Shown here piece by piece: positions 7,438 through 9,385 of a stretch of DNA of 9,385 nucleotides. Position numbers and translations under genes: made by a program. The DNA is from Pseudomonadota bacterium (lineage in GTDB: Bacteria > Pseudomonadota > Gammaproteobacteria > JAKAQQ01): NCBI GenBank assembly GCA_021819635.1, contig JAKAQQ010000013.1, forward strand, positions 1 to 9,385, given 5' to 3'. The notes under the pieces were generated by a model that saw nothing but the letters and a program-made list of their open reading frames with translations, was not told the origin of the DNA and ran no database searches. How positions within the stretch are numbered: position 1 is the stretch's first letter; each line of letters starts with the position of its first letter.

Positions 7438-7959
7438 TCAGCCGCGGACGGCGGTACGTTCCGTCTCCCGCCGGGCGGCCAGATAGCGCCTTCGCAGGCG
7501 CTCGCGCTTCGGGGGCGAGAGACGGTCGAGGAAAAGACGGCCCTCGAGGTGATCGATTTCGTGCTGGAGGCAAACCGCGAGGAGTCCCTCGGCCTCGACG
7601 GTGTGGGGCTGCCCGTGAAGATCGCGGGCGTCGACCCGCACGCGCGCGGCGCGCTCCACCCGCTCGCGAACGTCGGGGATGGAAAGGCAGCCCTCTTCGC
7701 TCGTGAGGTGCCCTTCGCGGGCGACGATGACCGGGTTGATGAACACGTGGGGCTCGCGGCGGTCTTCCGCGACATCAAGCACAAGCAGCCGCTCGCGGGC
7801 GCCAATCTGGGTGGCCGCAAGACCGATTCCCCCGTGCGCGTACATCGTCTCGACCATGTCTTCGGCAAGGCGCGCAAGGCCCGCGTCGAAGCGGGTCACT
7901 TCCTCGGCCTTGAGGCGCAGACGGGGGTCGGGATAAAGGAGAACGGGACGAACGGCCAT
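7438..7959 (-). CDS. def: Peptide deformylase
   Basis: Def hydrolyses the N-formyl group from nascent proteins at the ribosome exit and is a metal (Fe2+) hydrolase. The 173-residue product has all three signatures: GGIGLAATQ with Gln51, EEGCLSIP with metal ligand Cys91, and QHEIDHLEG with ligands His133 and His137 and catalytic Glu134. The ATG at 7959 is chosen because GAGGAGG lies seven bases upstream and MAVRPVLLYPDPRL matches the usual family N-terminus. The frame is open to 8070, but that extension crosses the promoter region. It is the first gene of the six-gene operon and has by far the best ribosome site in it, consistent with downstream genes relying on coupling. The TGA stop is followed by C and then, three codons later, by the fmt GTG in the same frame. 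Confidence 0.97.
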   Translation of the reverse strand: MAVRPVLLYPDPRLRLKAEEVTRFDAGLARLAEDMVETMYAHGGIGLAATQIGARERLLVLDVAEDRREPHVFINPVIVAREGHLTSEEGCLSIPDVRERVERAARVRVDARDLHGQPHTVEAEGLLAVCLQHEIDHLEGRLFLDRLSPPKRERLRRRYLAARRETERTAVRG

Positions 7960-7966
7960 GAAGAAA

Positions 7967-7973
7967 CCTCCTC
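7967..7973 (-). promoter_or_regulatory. Shine-Dalgarno of def
   Basis: GAGGAGG on the minus strand is nearly a full match to the anti-Shine-Dalgarno sequence and sits seven bases before the def ATG. It fixes the def start and excludes the longer open frame that begins at 8070. Confidence 0.85.
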
Positions 7974-7989
7974 GCGGTCGGCGGCGGCC

Positions 7990-8016
7990 TTGCACTCGCC
8001 TCCCGCACTGTATAGC
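7990..8016. promoter_or_regulatory. Candidate divergent promoter region between def and the LysM gene
   Basis: The only AT-rich core in the 101-base divergent gap is CTGTATAGC at 8008-8016. On the plus strand TATAGC (8011-8016, four of six) lies 15 bases after TTGCAC (7990-7995, three of six), which could drive the LysM gene. On the minus strand the same core gives TATACA (8014-8009, four of six) for the def operon, but its -35 position reads GGGAAA. Both are weak matches. Spacing from each -10 to its gene start is reasonable. The two polymerases would compete for one core. Confidence 0.35.
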
Positions 8017-8045
8017 ATGGGGCCAGTTCAGTTTCCCCGCCGAGC

Positions 8046-8054
8046 GAGGGGGAG
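8046..8054 (+). promoter_or_regulatory. Shine-Dalgarno-like sequence before the ATG at 8061
   Basis: GAGGGGGAG ends six bases before the ATG at 8061, an ideal spacing, and is the main support for starting the LysM gene there. Purine runs of this kind also arise by chance in such GC-rich DNA, and the codons just after the ATG look atypical. Confidence 0.5.
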
Positions 8055-8060
8055 TCACCC

Positions 8061-9385
8061 ATGCACACACGGCATTGGTCGGGGACGGGACCCGGACGGA
8101 AGGGGTACACCGACCCTTTGAGTCATTCTAAGGCATGGGCCGGTGGTGGGCACGGGGGGGGTGTCGGACGCGGGACCGCAGGATTTCTGTCCGCCCTCGC
8201 CCTTCTCGCCTGTACCGGCTGCGCCCCCACCGCCCCCACCCGTACGGTGCTTCCGGCCCGGCGTCCGGCCGTTGTTGCCAAGACGCCGCATGCCGTGGTC
8301 TCTCCCCCGAGAACAACCGCCCACGTTCGGCTCGCGCCGGCTCTTTTGGCGCGTCGTGCCCCTTACCGCTACGTCGTGCGTCCGGGCGATACCCTCTGGG
8401 GCATTTCGGTCCGTTTCCTCCACGATCCTTGGCTCTGGCCGGACATCTGGTACGAAAACCCGCGCATCCGTGACCCCGATCTGATTTATCCGGGCGAGGT
8501 GATCACCCTCGAAAACGGCCCGTCGGGCAGACCCGTCCTCACCGTACGGACGCGCCAGGGGGTCCTTGTAGCGACCACGTCCTCGCGTGAGGCCCGGCGG
8601 ACCTTTCTCCGTCCTGGCGAGGTCGCCCTTCGTCCCCGCGTCGAAGTCCGCCCTCTACGACGCGCGCTCGAGGAGATTCCCTACCGGGTGCTCGCCCCGT
8701 TTCTGACGCACCCCGTGGTCCTTGGGCACCGTGCCGGCAACCGCCTGCCCTACGTGCTGCGTGGCATCAGCGAGCGCCCCTATCTCGGGGCCGGGGATCG
8801 GGCGTTCGTACGGGGGCTTTCCAACCCGGATCTCCGACGTTACAGCGTCGTCCGAATCGTGCGTCCGCTGCGGACCTACAACGGCGATCACCGGATCGGC
8901 CTCGAGGTGATTTACCTCGGTCAGGCCCGTGTCCTGCGCTACGGCGACCCGGCGGTGGTCCGCATCACACGCTCGCGAAGCGACATCCGGGCCGGGGATC
9001 GCCTGGTCCCCCTGTCCCAGGAAGGGTTGCGCGAGCACCTGCGGGTGCGTCCGCCGCGGCGACCGGTGCTCGGCCACATCGTGGCGGTTTTTGGCAATCC
9101 CCCCAACATCGGGACTTACCAGATCGTCGTGATCGACCGGGGGCGTGATGCCGGGCTCCGGGCGGGTGACGTCCTGGCCGTCTACAACCGCTCCCGCCGT
9201 GTTGACGATCCGTACGCCTACGACGATCTCAGTGGGGCGGTGCGTCTCCCGGGCCTCAAGATCGGCGACGCGCTCGTCTTCCACGCTGACCGGCGCATGA
9301 GTCTCGCGCTCGTCACCTTGGCGCGCCGCTCGCTTCGCGTCGGTGATCGGGTTCGGGGCGGGGCACTTCCCCGGTCCGGAGGGGT
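8061..9385 (+). CDS. LysM-domain envelope protein, probable lipoprotein (3' end outside window)
   Basis: The frame is open from ATG 8061 to the window edge, giving 441 codons without a stop. A hydrophobic stretch GFLSALALLAC (41-51) ends in a lipobox-like LLAC (Cys51), suggesting a lipoprotein. A Pro/Ala/Thr/Arg-rich linker follows to about residue 100. A clear LysM domain (about 103-150) reads YVVRPGDTLWGISVRF ... IWYENPRIRDPDLIYPGEVITL, a fold that binds N-acetylglucosamine-containing glycans such as peptidoglycan. Residues 151-441 have no motif I can name but include glycine-aspartate turns (GDRAF, GDRLV, RAGDVL). Related genes often lie beside dprA near def, so dprA may follow. The start is uncertain. 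From 8061 the signal region would have a 40-residue n-region, and its codons (GGA, AGT, TCT, ACA) look less like coding sequence than those downstream. Alternatives are TTG 8118 in frame, or ATG 8135 if the G8 run at 8154-8161 were one base shorter. Confidence 0.88.
   Translation, partial: MHTRHWSGTGPGRKGYTDPLSHSKAWAGGGHGGGVGRGTAGFLSALALLACTGCAPTAPTRTVLPARRPAVVAKTPHAVVSPPRTTAHVRLAPALLARRAPYRYVVRPGDTLWGISVRFLHDPWLWPDIWYENPRIRDPDLIYPGEVITLENGPSGRPVLTVRTRQGVLVATTSSREARRTFLRPGEVALRPRVEVRPLRRALEEIPYRVLAPFLTHPVVLGHRAGNRLPYVLRGISERPYLGAGDRAFVRGLSNPDLRRYSVVRIVRPLRTYNGDHRIGLEVIYLGQARVLRYGDPAVVRITRSRSDIRAGDRLVPLSQEGLREHLRVRPPRRPVLGHIVAVFGNPPNIGTYQIVVIDRGRDAGLRAGDVLAVYNRSRRVDDPYAYDDLSGAVRLPGLKIGDALVFHADRRMSLALVTLARRSLRVGDRVRGGALPRSGG
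8154..8161 (+). repeat. G8 homopolymer near the start of the LysM gene
   Basis: Eight consecutive G's lie in the first part of the LysM reading frame, just before the signal-peptide codons. With eight G's the frame joins ATG 8061 (or TTG 8118). With seven it would join ATG 8135. The length therefore decides the N-terminus, either by real slippage or by a sequencing error. Confidence 0.8.

Noticed and set aside
8008..8034. Possible sigma-54 promoter on the minus strand upstream of def (TGGCCCCATGC)
   Set aside because: The GG and GC elements are about seven bases apart rather than the ten required, and the -12 TTGC block is absent.
1..9385. Search by eye for tRNA or rRNA genes, CRISPR arrays, transposases, terminal inverted repeats and phage genes
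   Set aside because: None found. Nearly all of the sequence is explained by seven complete genes and one partial conserved gene.

Overview
The window is a GC-rich stretch (about two thirds G+C by eye) of bacterial chromosome. It carries a gene order familiar from Gamma- and Betaproteobacteria: a divergent LysM-protein gene, then def-fmt-rsmB-DUF4390-ntrY-ntrX. This synteny, the DUF4390 family and the NtrY/NtrX pair point to a high-GC gammaproteobacterium or, less likely, a betaproteobacterium. I cannot place it more precisely from sequence alone.

Layout, left to right. (1) Positions 1-85 are a short upstream region, followed by folE (+), GTP cyclohydrolase I, which appears to start at a TTG. 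(2) Positions 674-955 are a 282-base gap between the convergent folE and ntrX. It holds no convincing gene but has two possible hairpins. (3) Positions 956-7959 are a six-gene minus-strand operon read right to left: def, fmt, rsmB, a DUF4390 secreted protein, ntrY and ntrX. Def and fmt are 9 bases apart and in the same frame. The other junctions overlap by 4, 4, 28 and 4 bases, so translational coupling is likely. (4) Positions 7960-8060 are a compact divergent intergenic region with strong Shine-Dalgarno sequences on both sides and one AT-rich promoter-like core. (5) From 8061 to the right edge runs a LysM-domain envelope protein on the plus strand, cut off by the window.

Functionally, the operon joins N-terminal formyl handling (Fmt adds formyl to initiator tRNA, Def removes it from new proteins) and 16S rRNA m5C967 methylation (RsmB) to an envelope protein of unknown role (DUF4390) and a membrane two-component system (NtrY/NtrX). 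FolE is a separate unit that makes dihydroneopterin triphosphate for folate synthesis, which supplies the formyl donor used by Fmt.

I found no mobile element, CRISPR array, RNA gene or evidently new multi-gene system. The points most worth a second look are an NtrX whose AAA+ domain has lost its ATPase and sigma-54-contact motifs while its receiver and DNA-binding domains are intact, and a run of eight G's at the start of the LysM gene whose length decides which start codon makes a sensible signal peptide.
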